Positions 9,091 to 17,353 of a stretch of DNA of 64,000 bases are shown in pieces. The first letter of the stretch is position 1. The number at the start of each line of letters is the position of its first letter. This stretch comes from Bacteroidales bacterium. Lineage in GTDB: Bacteria; Bacteroidota; Bacteroidia; Bacteroidales; UBA4417. The stretch spans positions 62,001 through 126,000 of the forward strand of contig JADJHD010000016.1 in the NCBI GenBank assembly GCA_016707705.1, read 5' to 3'. The translations under genes were made by a program, and so were the position numbers. A model generated the notes under the pieces. That model saw only the letters and a program-made list of their open reading frames with translations, did no database searches and was not told the DNA's origin.

Positions 9091-10032
9091 ATGATCAGAA
9101 AAAAGGTATTAGTAACCGGAGGAGCCGGCTTCGTGGGATCGCATCTTTGCGAAAGACTGCTGAACGACGGGCATGAAGTTGTTTGTCTCGACAATTACTT
9201 CACCGGACAGAAGCAAAATATAGTCCATCTCCTTAGCAATCCGTTTTTTGAACTTATCAGGCATGATGTTACCATGCCTTTCTTCATTGAAGTGGATGAG
9301 ATTTATAATCTGGCTTGTCCCGCATCTCCCATACACTACCAGTACAACGCCATCAAAACGATGAAAACCAGCGTGATGGGAGCTATCAATATGCTTGGAC
9401 TGGCAAAGAGAATTCGTGCAACCATTTTGCAGGCTTCCACCAGTGAAGTGTATGGCGACCCGCATGTTCACCCGCAGGTTGAATCCTATTGGGGACATGT
9501 GAATCCAATCGGTGAGAGGGCATGCTATGATGAGGGCAAACGCGCTGCTGAAACCCTTTTCGTAAATTACAACAAGCAGAATAATGTCAAGATAAAGATC
9601 ATACGCATCTTTAATACCTACGGTCCACGCATGCATCCAAACGATGGCAGGGTTGTTTCCAACTTCATCGTTCAGGCACTGAAAGGCAATGATATCACCA
9701 TTTACGGTGATGGCAGCCAGACCAGGAGCTTCCAGTATGTTGATGACCTTGTTGAAGGAATGATCAAGATGATGGGTTCCCGTGAAGATTTTACCGGACC
9801 CGTGAATATTGGCAACCCGGGAGAATTTACAATTCTTCAGCTGGCCGAAATGGTGATCAGGCTTACAAATTCAAAATCGAAGATTATCAGGATGCCTCTG
9901 CCTCCCGATGATCCAACACAGCGCAGGCCGGATATTTCACTTGCCCGCAAGGAACTCGACTGGGAACCAAAAATTCCACTTGAACAGGGACTGATCAAGA
10001 CAATTGAATACTTCGATTCAATCATCAGGTAA
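9091..10032 (+). CDS. UDP-glucuronate decarboxylase (UDP-xylose synthase family)
   Basis: A 313-residue extended short-chain dehydrogenase. It has the NAD-binding loop VTGGAGFVGSHLCERL, the substrate motif NLACPASPIHYQ typical of UDP-xylose synthase, a Ser/Thr site in QASTSEVYGDP, and the YxxxK pair in ACYDEGKRAAE. IRIFNTYGPRM and GDGSQTRSFQYVDDLVEG are family signatures. The enzyme decarboxylates UDP-glucuronate to UDP-xylose, matching the upstream ugd. The alternative, a dTDP-glucose 4,6-dehydratase, is less likely because of the 'ACPASP' motif. UDP-xylose would be a precursor for the polymer made by this locus. Confidence 0.92.
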   Translation: MIRKKVLVTGGAGFVGSHLCERLLNDGHEVVCLDNYFTGQKQNIVHLLSNPFFELIRHDVTMPFFIEVDEIYNLACPASPIHYQYNAIKTMKTSVMGAINMLGLAKRIRATILQASTSEVYGDPHVHPQVESYWGHVNPIGERACYDEGKRAAETLFVNYNKQNNVKIKIIRIFNTYGPRMHPNDGRVVSNFIVQALKGNDITIYGDGSQTRSFQYVDDLVEGMIKMMGSREDFTGPVNIGNPGEFTILQLAEMVIRLTNSKSKIIRMPLPPDDPTQRRPDISLARKELDWEPKIPLEQGLIKTIEYFDSIIR

Positions 10033-10042
10033 CTTCCTTGCT

Positions 10043-10903
10043 ATGAAAATTCTTGTTACAGGATCGAATGGTCAATTAGGGAATGAAATCAGGGAACTGG
10101 CTTCAGAATATCCCAATTACCGTTTTCTTTTCACTGATGTTGCCGAACTTGACATTACCGATGAAGCAACCGTGAATGCGTTTATTGCAGCCGATAAACC
10201 GGATGTCATCATCAACTGTGCCGCCTATACGGCTGTTGATAAGGCTGAAACACAGGAAGACATGGCTTTCCTGATTAATGCGAAGGCCGCCGCAATTCTG
10301 GCTAAGGCTGCAAAAAAGCATTATGCATTCCTGGTGCATGTGTCCACTGACTATGTATTTGATGGAAGAGGGCATCTCCCACTTTCAGAAACTGATGCCA
10401 CAAATCCGCTCTCAGTATATGCAAAAAGCAAATTTCAGGGAGAAGAGGAGATAAAGCAACATGCTTCAAAGGCAATGATTATCCGTACATCCTGGCTATA
10501 TTCACCTTTTGGAGGCAACTTCATTAAAACCATTCTGAAATACGGGGCAGAGAGAGACTCACTGAGGGTTGTATTTGACCAGGTAGGCTCACCAACCTAT
10601 GCCCGGGATCTTGCCCATGCTATCCTTGAAAACCTTCAGGAAGCTGCTCAGGACAATGGCACCAATATCTATCATTTCTCGGATGAAGGTGTTACAAGTT
10701 GGTATGATCTTGCCATTGCCATCCTTGAGATGAGTACTATAAAATGCAAAGTTGAAGCCATTGTCACGGCAGAATATCCGTTGCCCGCTGTACGCCCTTA
10801 CTACAGCGTATTGAACAAGGAAAAATTCAAGAAGAAATTCACATACACAATTCCACACTGGAGGAGCAGCCTGGCTGAATGTCTGAAACGGATGGGATAT
10901 TAG
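10043..10903 (+). CDS. rfbD: dTDP-4-dehydrorhamnose reductase
   Basis: A 286-residue reductase of the RmlD family, the last step of dTDP-L-rhamnose synthesis. It starts MKILVTGSNGQLGNEIRELA (Rossmann glycine loop). It has AELDITDEATV, the substrate/NADP motif NCAAYTAVDKAE, the catalytic region VSTDYVFDG, and the YxxxK pair in SVYAKSKFQGEE; IRTSWLYSPFGGNF is also diagnostic. The longest frame begins inside the previous gene at 10004; ATG 10043 gives the normal N terminus and an 11-bp gap. RmlA, RmlB and RmlC are not in this window, so the rest of the pathway must be elsewhere. Confidence 0.93.
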   Translation: MKILVTGSNGQLGNEIRELASEYPNYRFLFTDVAELDITDEATVNAFIAADKPDVIINCAAYTAVDKAETQEDMAFLINAKAAAILAKAAKKHYAFLVHVSTDYVFDGRGHLPLSETDATNPLSVYAKSKFQGEEEIKQHASKAMIIRTSWLYSPFGGNFIKTILKYGAERDSLRVVFDQVGSPTYARDLAHAILENLQEAAQDNGTNIYHFSDEGVTSWYDLAIAILEMSTIKCKVEAIVTAEYPLPAVRPYYSVLNKEKFKKKFTYTIPHWRSSLAECLKRMGY

Positions 10904-10964
10904 GCTGGTATTTATTCTTTAATTACTTGCTGATAGCGTAATCGAAATACTAATACTGCAAAGT

Positions 10965-11306
10965 ATGATCAATAAGGAAAATTTCAGGAACAATTTTCAA
11001 TATTTTGACAAATCTGTAGTCCTTCAGGTTCTGGATATATTTCTGTCAGAATACAAGGACCGGTTCAGCGAAATGGAGAAAAATGTTTCCGAACTTGATT
11101 TCAATGCTATTGACAACAATGCCCATAGTTTCAAAAGCAATGTGGCTTATATGTCGGAAGAACTGCATGAACTTGCCAGAATCCTTGAATTTAAAGGAAA
11201 GGAACAGGATTCATCAGACCTTCAGGAATCATTTGACAATCTAAAGGCAGCTACTCTCCTTATAATTGATGATCTGATTGAACTGCGTAAGGAATATGGC
11301 GGATAG
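10965..11306 (+). CDS. Stand-alone histidine phosphotransfer (HPt) protein
   Basis: A 113-residue all-helical protein. The segment NNAHSFKSNVAYM (His54) is the HPt phosphorylation motif, where AHxLKG is usual and SFKSN follows the His here. The flanking helices FLSEYKDRFSEMEK and LHELARILEFKG have the expected spacing. HPt proteins shuttle phosphate between receiver domains. Its place at the end of the sugar-nucleotide operon, opposite two receiver proteins of the exopolysaccharide operon, suggests all three belong to one relay. The stop codon lies inside a terminator hairpin. Confidence 0.8.
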   Translation: MINKENFRNNFQYFDKSVVLQVLDIFLSEYKDRFSEMEKNVSELDFNAIDNNAHSFKSNVAYMSEELHELARILEFKGKEQDSSDLQESFDNLKAATLLIIDDLIELRKEYGG

Positions 11307-11348
11307 TCGCCATTTTTTTATAATCTGACTACATATCCAATCAGATTA
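11296..11348 (+). terminator. Terminator overlapping the HPt stop codon, plus second hairpin
   Basis: ATGGCG/CGCCAT (11296-11301 with 11308-11313) encloses the TAG and is followed by seven T. A second stem TAATCTGA/TCAGATTA (11321-11328 with 11341-11348) follows directly. The first is a compact intrinsic terminator that closes the operon. Confidence 0.75.
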
Positions 11349-11435
11349 CCCTGAAAAAATGATTCAGATTCTGCAGCAGCTGAAGTTCTGCAGATAATTC
11401 CCGGATTGAAAATGCTTTCCGGATACTCCTTCAAC

Positions 11436-11466
11436 TTTCCAGTTGAAACAATTTCCCGTATTTTTG
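11436..11466 (+). promoter_or_regulatory. Bacteroidota-type promoter (TTTC-N19-TATTTTTG)
   Basis: TTTC at 11436-11439 and TATTTTTG at 11459-11466 are separated by exactly 19 bp, the canonical -33/-7 spacing with one mismatch. It lies 42 bp upstream of the secreted-protein ATG at 11509. Confidence 0.65.
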
Positions 11467-11508
11467 GTTACCTTTTTAACCCAAGCCCAAAACTTAAATC
11501 GAACTAAA

Positions 11509-13071
11509 ATGAAGTTTACTCTACTCCTGCTGCTGTCTATTTTTGCAAGCAGTTTACTCACTGCACAACCAATATTTCAGAAAAGTCTGAAAGTTGCTGA
11601 TGCTTCCGGCATACTCTACCGTTGCATCCCTATGGGGGATGGTAGTTATACAGCTGCGGGAGTCATTACCGATAATTTGGAATTCAACGACAATTTCCTG
11701 ATTGCCAAAATAAATAGCTTAGGTGACCGTGAATGGATAAAATCAATCAACTCAGATTATTCAGATGAATTCTCCGATTTGGCCCAAACACCTGAAGGAG
11801 AAATAATAGCTGTTGGCAGCTCATTAAATTTCGACAATTTCCTGAGTAATGGAGTGGTCATGAAATTTGATGAAAATGGTACCAGGGTGTGGAGTAAATC
11901 CCTCTTCCTCACCGGCAGCTCCTGCAATGCACGCAAGGTTCAGATTGATTTTTCCGGAAATATTTATGTACTTGGCACCTATGATGTAGGAGGTTCATCC
12001 ACCGATTATTTCATCATGAAAATGGATCCCTCTGGAAATATCATTGAACAGACCAATATCGGGACAAGCAATAGCGATTATGTACTTTCATTCCTCAGGA
12101 AAGCAAATGGAGAACTGTTCATTGGCGGTTGGGGAAATACCGGAAGCGGAGAAAGCATTCATTTGATCAAACTCGACGAAACTCTCGCTGTGGTTTGGAA
12201 CTCGCTTATTTCGGGAGTTGATAAGTTCTTTGCCTATGAGCTGAAGGAAAAATCAAATGGCAACCTGGTTATGGCAGGGAGGTATGATGATACGGTGAAT
12301 CCCTACGACATAATGCTTCTTGAGGTTAACAATACAAATGGCTCTGTAGTATGGTGCAAAAGTTACCATCTTACTGACAATAAAGCCTGCTACGCATACG
12401 GACTAACCGTTAATACCAATGACAGGCTGGCTGTTACAGGACTGATTGAGGATTTCAATTCTGAAACGGTTGTTATGGAAACAAACTCCACCGGCACCAT
12501 CAATTGGGCGAAAAAAGTGAACAGTGTTGGTGAACTTAGCGGATATGGCTATGGAATATGCAGAACCGCTGATCTGGGATACCTTGTTTGTGGTACCCGC
12601 ATGGGAATCGACAGTTCAATTGCCCAGATGGTCAAAATCAACACGGGTGGAGGCTTTTCCTGCATCTCCACAAACCTGAATTTCAGCAGCAGTGATCAGA
12701 CCCCGGTGGCTGAAAGTATTGCAGTTACAACAGGAATTTCCTCAATTGATGCAGCAGATCTCATTCTCACCGAAACTGAACTCTCAAATCTTGCAGATGC
12801 ATGTCAGCCTCTCTCCGTTCAGGAACCAATTTCAGCATCGGGCTATTCTGTTTTCCCGAATCCATGCGATGGCGACCTTTCAGTTGTTTTCAGGGAAATT
12901 GATCTCAACACCCTTATCAGAGTAACTGATCTTACCGGAAAAACGGTTTATGAAAACCAGGAAGTTAAAGAGCTGACAAATGCAATCCATCTCGATCTTG
13001 AAGCCGGAATGTATATTCTTCAGGTTACCAGAAACGGAAAGATGCAATCAACCAAGCTGGTTATACGGTAA
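11509..13071 (+). CDS. Secreted beta-propeller-like protein with T9SS sorting domain
   Basis: 520 residues from ATG 11509 (MKFTLLLLLSIFASSLLTAQ, a clear signal peptide); the longer frame from 11443 would bury that signal. The body has recurring 'GxxxxAGxxxD...D.fLiaKIns.Gd..W.ksi' units (for example NFLIAKINSLGDREWIKSIN), typical of secreted propeller-like repeats. The last 80 residues are a type A T9SS sorting domain: YSVFPNPCDGDLSV, LIRVTDLTGKTVYENQ, GMYILQVTRNGK. The protein should cross the outer membrane by T9SS and be anchored or released. Its substrate is unknown. It has its own promoter and terminator. Confidence 0.88.
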   Translation: MKFTLLLLLSIFASSLLTAQPIFQKSLKVADASGILYRCIPMGDGSYTAAGVITDNLEFNDNFLIAKINSLGDREWIKSINSDYSDEFSDLAQTPEGEIIAVGSSLNFDNFLSNGVVMKFDENGTRVWSKSLFLTGSSCNARKVQIDFSGNIYVLGTYDVGGSSTDYFIMKMDPSGNIIEQTNIGTSNSDYVLSFLRKANGELFIGGWGNTGSGESIHLIKLDETLAVVWNSLISGVDKFFAYELKEKSNGNLVMAGRYDDTVNPYDIMLLEVNNTNGSVVWCKSYHLTDNKACYAYGLTVNTNDRLAVTGLIEDFNSETVVMETNSTGTINWAKKVNSVGELSGYGYGICRTADLGYLVCGTRMGIDSSIAQMVKINTGGGFSCISTNLNFSSSDQTPVAESIAVTTGISSIDAADLILTETELSNLADACQPLSVQEPISASGYSVFPNPCDGDLSVVFREIDLNTLIRVTDLTGKTVYENQEVKELTNAIHLDLEAGMYILQVTRNGKMQSTKLVIR

Positions 13072-13104
13072 GCTTTCAATAAAAAGACTTTCTACGATAA
13101 AAAG

Positions 13105-13131
13105 AAAACACCGGAGAACTTCCGGTGTTTT
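13105..13131. terminator. Bidirectional intrinsic terminator
   Basis: An 11-bp perfect stem (AAAACACCGGA with TCCGGTGTTTT) around GAACT with a T run on the plus strand and an A run on the other side. It lies between two convergent genes and can serve both. Confidence 0.85.
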
Positions 13132-13163
13132 TCATTATAAATGTTTAGAATCGAATTCCTCAG

Positions 13164-16100
13164 CTATGGAGTAATCTTACTTACAAAACCAGAAGCATTA
13201 TTGTCGATAATAATCATATCACCTGAATCTACAAGTCCATCTCCATTAACATCTGAGTTCAGATATCCTGTTGCAAATGATGCTGCATTATTATCAATGT
13301 CAATCATATCACCTGAATCAACGATGCCATCCTGATTTACATCTCCTGAGTAAATCGTCCAGAAACCGTCAGTCTTCTGAATCATATTACCTCCGAAAAC
13401 TTTGAAAGGAGCATCAAACAGGTAATTAATTACAGAACCTGCAAATGATACCGGCAAATCAGTGGTGGTTTCAATACTATTTCTATGAAGGACAGTGATG
13501 TAATAAACCCCATTGTAAATAGCTGGAATAGATATGCTGGCAGAACCATTGGTAAGCAAATCCACACTTCCGGTTGTGTATATCACATTGCTATATGTAC
13601 CGGCATCCCTTAATTCAACCTGAATTTTATCGGCTATTGAAGCACCCCAGTGAGCTCCTGATTCATCCATGGCAGGATGCATATTTCCTGATGCATCATA
13701 GAGTCCTTCAATCAATACTGAAAGATTAAGCGTCTTGTTCAGAGCAGCAGCATCCTGGGTGATGGTTGCCACAACCGGAGCCAAACCAGTAACGGTTATA
13801 GTAATATTTGCAGTGCGAGGCGAAGCAGTCTGGTTTTCGGTAACTGTTGCTGTAAGGCTATAATTCCCAAATCCTGACGCTGCTGAAAGTGTGCACCATG
13901 AAGGGGAATCGCTTGAGGCTGTCCAGCCTGCATTGGCAGTAAGGGTAACTCCCGCTGTACCCGCAGCAGCTGGAATTGTCTGGGTTAATGGACTAACTGA
14001 GAGTGCAGGCGGAGGATTCAGGAGTCCGTTGGTGCAAACGCTGTAACAATTGCTTGTATTAACGGAAAGTGGTGTGTTTAGACCGTTTACATACTGACTG
14101 ATTTTAGTAGGATATGGAACGGTGGTGAAACAAAATGTAAGGTTAGGTGCACTTTGAGCCCAGTTCACAGTATTGGTAAGTTTTATCCTGCAGAGGCGGC
14201 TTGGGCTGGCAGGATTTGTTGAAAGAATTGATCCGTTTCCAATTCCCGGAGGCGCTTTTGCTGCAAGCTTAATCACGTTGGCTGTCTGGGTGAAAGTGAC
14301 ACTATTGGGCTGCTGTGAGATATTCAGTGTTGAAGTCATGGGAACTATGGATGCTGTAATAGTTCCGCCGTTGTAGATTCCTGAATTAACATAGATTCCT
14401 GCCTGCACCGACCCAAGTTCAAAGGGTTGTGCTGGGTCATTATCCAAAAGCAGAAGGTCAAATTCGAAAGTTTTTTCTGAGGTCTGAACATCATTTGCAA
14501 TGGTGTACAGAAAATCCGGTACTGAGGCTGCAGCCTGAATAAGGGTTGCTGTCACAGGAGTTGCCCCACTGCCTGAAACAGTGATGGTAGCTGTTCTGGA
14601 ACTTGCAACAGTATTTTGAGCATATGTGGCTGTTATCGTTCCGTTGCCTGTTCCGGAAGGAGTTACCGTACACCAGGCCTGATCACTGCTGGCAGTCCAG
14701 GAAGTGTTTGAGGTAACTGTATAGGAAGCAGTCCCGGCAACGGCTGTTACATTCTGACTTGCAGGAGCTATTGAAAGGCTGATAGAAGCACCAGCCTGAC
14801 TCAGTGTTACAACAGCAGGAGTGAGCCCGGTAACTGTAACTGTAATATTAGCCGAACGTGCTGTTGTTGATGTATTCTCTGTATAGGTTGCAGTAATGGT
14901 TCCATTTCCGCTGCCAGAAGCTGTTACGGTGCACCATGCCTGATCGCTTGTGGCAGTCCAGGAGGAGTTTGATGCAACTGTATAACTGGTTGATCCGGCT
15001 GCTGCAGTTACATTTTGATTGGCGGGAGTAACTGATAATGCAGGCGAAAGAGTTGTGAAAGTAAGGTCGGAACCATACGCGGTACCAGCACTATTGGTAG
15101 CATAAGCCCTGATGTGAAAGGTAGCTCCGGGTGTCAGGCTTGTAATGCTGCTGCTGAATGTACCTGTTCCTGTTCCGTCGGATGTGTGGTTTCCGTTAAT
15201 ATCCGGATTGCTCCCAGATCCCCAGCAAACACCTTTTTCTGTGACTGTCCCTCCTCCTGCACTGCTGACATTCCCGCCAGATGAAGCAGTGGTAGTAGTT
15301 ATTGAACTAGCAGCTGTTGTGGTTACAGTTGGCAGATTAACAGCCGCATTAAATTGAAGGTCGCTGCCGTAGGTGGTTCCGGCTGAATTGGTAGCTGCAA
15401 GTCTGAAATGATAGGTTGATCCTGCAGTGAGTCCGGAGATAGTTGCATTTACATTAACAGCAGTTGAACCTGAACCTGCTGATGTAGTGGTGGTGGTACT
15501 TCCGTAGCTGGTGGTAGCACCATACTGAAAATAATAGGTCGTTGAAATACCGTTTGGATCAACACTGCCGTTTAAAACAGCAGAGCTTGTTGTTATTGAT
15601 GTAGCGGCTTGTGTTGTAGTTGTGGGTGCCGAAGCTGAAGTTGCTGCCAGCCAAAGTGTGGCATTCATGATCAGGATACGGTGGTTCCCATTGGCATCAG
15701 CAACCCAGCCGTCATAAAGTGTGTCGTTGTTATCACCTGTTCCGTCATCGCAGGGTGAACTGTCACCGATGGCAACAACCTTTCCACTGCCATAACTTGC
15801 ATATGCTACCATAACTCCGGTGTTTCCGGTATTTGAAGAACCTGTCTTGTATACCACACCAACTACTGTGCTGTTACTGGAAGGACTGATCGTAATTGAA
15901 GTTCCACTGCTCCACATAGCTTGTGTCACATCTCCCATTGTACCATGAAGCAAAGGATCAGAAGGCAGGTTTGGAATATTTGAGGTAGTCTGCGAGAAAC
16001 TGGCCAGATCGAAGCTTATTCCGAATGGATTGGATTGTATTCCATTATTGGTCATGAAATCATTCCAGATTTCAGGTGAATCGAAGCCATCATTGTTTCG

Positions 16101-16613
16101 GTCGGAACTGGTATGGTCGGCCACCATGAATAAACCTCCGCCATTCTGCACAAACTGCATCATGGCAGTCTTTTCAGTTGCCGTAAACATTATGTTTGGT
16201 TCGCAAACCACAAAAATCTTGTAATTCGAAAGATCCTGAGCATTGGATGAATTGCCGTAAGTAATTTGCCCCCCAAAAGGAAGCGTTTCCACCTGGAATC
16301 CCTGCTGGACTGACTCTACTCCCCAAGCGGATATTCCACCTTTCCAGTAATTCTCAGCTGTAGATTGGGTAATTCCCGATTGGGCCGGATTAGGAAACTG
16401 CTGCGCATTTGCCTCATTTCCTCCACCAATTATTCCCGGTCCGGTTGACCATCCAAGATTGAAAATATCTGCATCAATAACCCAATCAGCATTGGCTGCT
16501 GATTCAGCCTTTGTTGCATCAAAAAGAATTTTAACCTGGGAATTTGCTGTCGCAAAACTGAGAAGAATTGCGATAAGGAGAATGACTCTCCTGAAAGAGT
16601 ATGGGTGTTTCAT
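13164..16613 (-). CDS. Large secreted multidomain protein with BACON-like repeats and dockerin-like C terminus
   Basis: 1149 residues from ATG 16611-16613 (MKHPYSFRRVILLIAILLSF...ANSQ signal peptide); the frame is open further upstream, but the signal peptide and promoter support this start. Residues about 25-320 resemble a glutamine-amidotransferase-like or ThuA-like sugar-binding fold (IFVVCEPNIMFT, FVQNGGGLFMVADH). Then come two fibronectin-III-like domains (SSAVLNGSVDPNG, GLTAGSTYHFRLAATNS) and three BACON-type repeats (SWTATSDQAWCTVTASGSGNG; the third is near residue 930). A cohesin-like beta domain lies between BACON repeats two and three. The C terminus has two EF-hand-like loops, DVNQDGIVDSGD and DVNGDGLVDSGD, as in type I dockerins, rather than a T9SS domain. 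Likely a cell-surface carbohydrate-related protein. Confidence 0.8.
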   Translation of the reverse strand: MKHPYSFRRVILLIAILLSFATANSQVKILFDATKAESAANADWVIDADIFNLGWSTGPGIIGGGNEANAQQFPNPAQSGITQSTAENYWKGGISAWGVESVQQGFQVETLPFGGQITYGNSSNAQDLSNYKIFVVCEPNIMFTATEKTAMMQFVQNGGGLFMVADHTSSDRNNDGFDSPEIWNDFMTNNGIQSNPFGISFDLASFSQTTSNIPNLPSDPLLHGTMGDVTQAMWSSGTSITISPSSNSTVVGVVYKTGSSNTGNTGVMVAYASYGSGKVVAIGDSSPCDDGTGDNNDTLYDGWVADANGNHRILIMNATLWLAATSASAPTTTTQAATSITTSSAVLNGSVDPNGISTTYYFQYGATTSYGSTTTTTSAGSGSTAVNVNATISGLTAGSTYHFRLAATNSAGTTYGSDLQFNAAVNLPTVTTTAASSITTTTASSGGNVSSAGGGTVTEKGVCWGSGSNPDINGNHTSDGTGTGTFSSSITSLTPGATFHIRAYATNSAGTAYGSDLTFTTLSPALSVTPANQNVTAAAGSTSYTVASNSSWTATSDQAWCTVTASGSGNGTITATYTENTSTTARSANITVTVTGLTPAVVTLSQAGASISLSIAPASQNVTAVAGTASYTVTSNTSWTASSDQAWCTVTPSGTGNGTITATYAQNTVASSRTATITVSGSGATPVTATLIQAAASVPDFLYTIANDVQTSEKTFEFDLLLLDNDPAQPFELGSVQAGIYVNSGIYNGGTITASIVPMTSTLNISQQPNSVTFTQTANVIKLAAKAPPGIGNGSILSTNPASPSRLCRIKLTNTVNWAQSAPNLTFCFTTVPYPTKISQYVNGLNTPLSVNTSNCYSVCTNGLLNPPPALSVSPLTQTIPAAAGTAGVTLTANAGWTASSDSPSWCTLSAASGFGNYSLTATVTENQTASPRTANITITVTGLAPVVATITQDAAALNKTLNLSVLIEGLYDASGNMHPAMDESGAHWGASIADKIQVELRDAGTYSNVIYTTGSVDLLTNGSASISIPAIYNGVYYITVLHRNSIETTTDLPVSFAGSVINYLFDAPFKVFGGNMIQKTDGFWTIYSGDVNQDGIVDSGDMIDIDNNAASFATGYLNSDVNGDGLVDSGDMIIIDNNASGFVSKITP

Positions 16614-16694
16614 AGCATACAAGTTTCGCATCCTTAATTCGGAGAGAGAGAGAATTTTCGGAATGCCGGGGTTGGGTCTTGGTTTATTATGTCG

Positions 16695-16725
16695 CAAATA
16701 TAATAGATAATTGTGAAACAGCAAG
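16695..16725 (-). promoter_or_regulatory. Promoter of the dockerin-like protein gene
   Basis: On the minus strand CTTG, 19 bp, then TATATTTG (16702 to 16695). It leaves an 81-nt leader before the ATG at 16613 and supports that start choice. Confidence 0.6.
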
Positions 16726-16997
16726 ATAGCAGCGATCTATTTATAATGATTCCAATATATATCGCCAAAACTGAATATGATGCGGAAACACGAAAAACAA
16801 CCGGATAACTGTACTGAGAGATAGCTATTTGTATGGATTAGGATAATCTGAACTGAAAATTGGGCAGTTGCAGAGTTTTTTTAATCTTTGTGCGGCGGAA
16901 ATGATGCTTGTATTTTATCCGGGATTTGGAATACTGTCAGGGTGAAATCTCTTCCAGCCTATCAGGACAATAAACAGAAAACTAAATAAGAAGCAGT

Positions 16998-17171
16998 ATG
17001 AAAATATTCATGCGAACTTTTTTAATCCTATTGACCATCCTCAATGCGATAGTTCTATTAGGCCAGCTCTGGCCGGAGGGAGCACCACCCTTCGCCGGCA
17101 CAGTGAACATTGTTACGTTGTTCCTCAATCTGGGCCTGCTGATTTTCCTGTTAACCAGACGTCAGCAGTAG
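16998..17171 (+). CDS. Small two-helix membrane protein
   Basis: A 57-codon ORF starting MKIFMRTFLILLTILNAIVL, with a second hydrophobic helix (NIVTLFLNLGLLIFLL) and a short positive end (TRRQQ). Two closely spaced helices joined by a Trp/Pro/Gly loop (WPEGAPPFAG) and the ATG-AAA-ATA start look like a genuine small membrane protein, but there is no recognisable family and no strong ribosome-binding site. It stands alone between two minus-strand genes. Evidence is coding appearance only. Confidence 0.45.
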   Translation: MKIFMRTFLILLTILNAIVLLGQLWPEGAPPFAGTVNIVTLFLNLGLLIFLLTRRQQ

Positions 17172-17301
17172 ACAAATCAATTCAGCTGATTGACATTTCA
17201 GAACTCATGCCTTCAAGCATCTATCCTGAATGCTTAAGGTAATTTGCTCTTGCAGCAATTGACTCGCTTCTCTAAAAAATCTTAAACAGTGGCTACTAAA
17301 T

Positions 17302-17331
17302 GAAATCGCCGGAAACAATCCCGGCGATTTC
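17302..17331. terminator. Terminator downstream of lysS
   Basis: An 11-bp perfect stem (GAAATCGCCGG with CCGGCGATTTC) and an 8-nt loop, 22 bp beyond the lysS stop. It can also stop transcripts coming from the small plus-strand ORF. Confidence 0.75.
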
Positions 17332-17353
17332 TATATGATTGAATAAGTCAGAA

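Noticed and set aside
13164..13350. Cellulosome-like system from the dockerin-like end
   Set aside because: No other cohesin or scaffoldin gene is in the window; the EF-hand-like loops alone do not prove a cellulosome.
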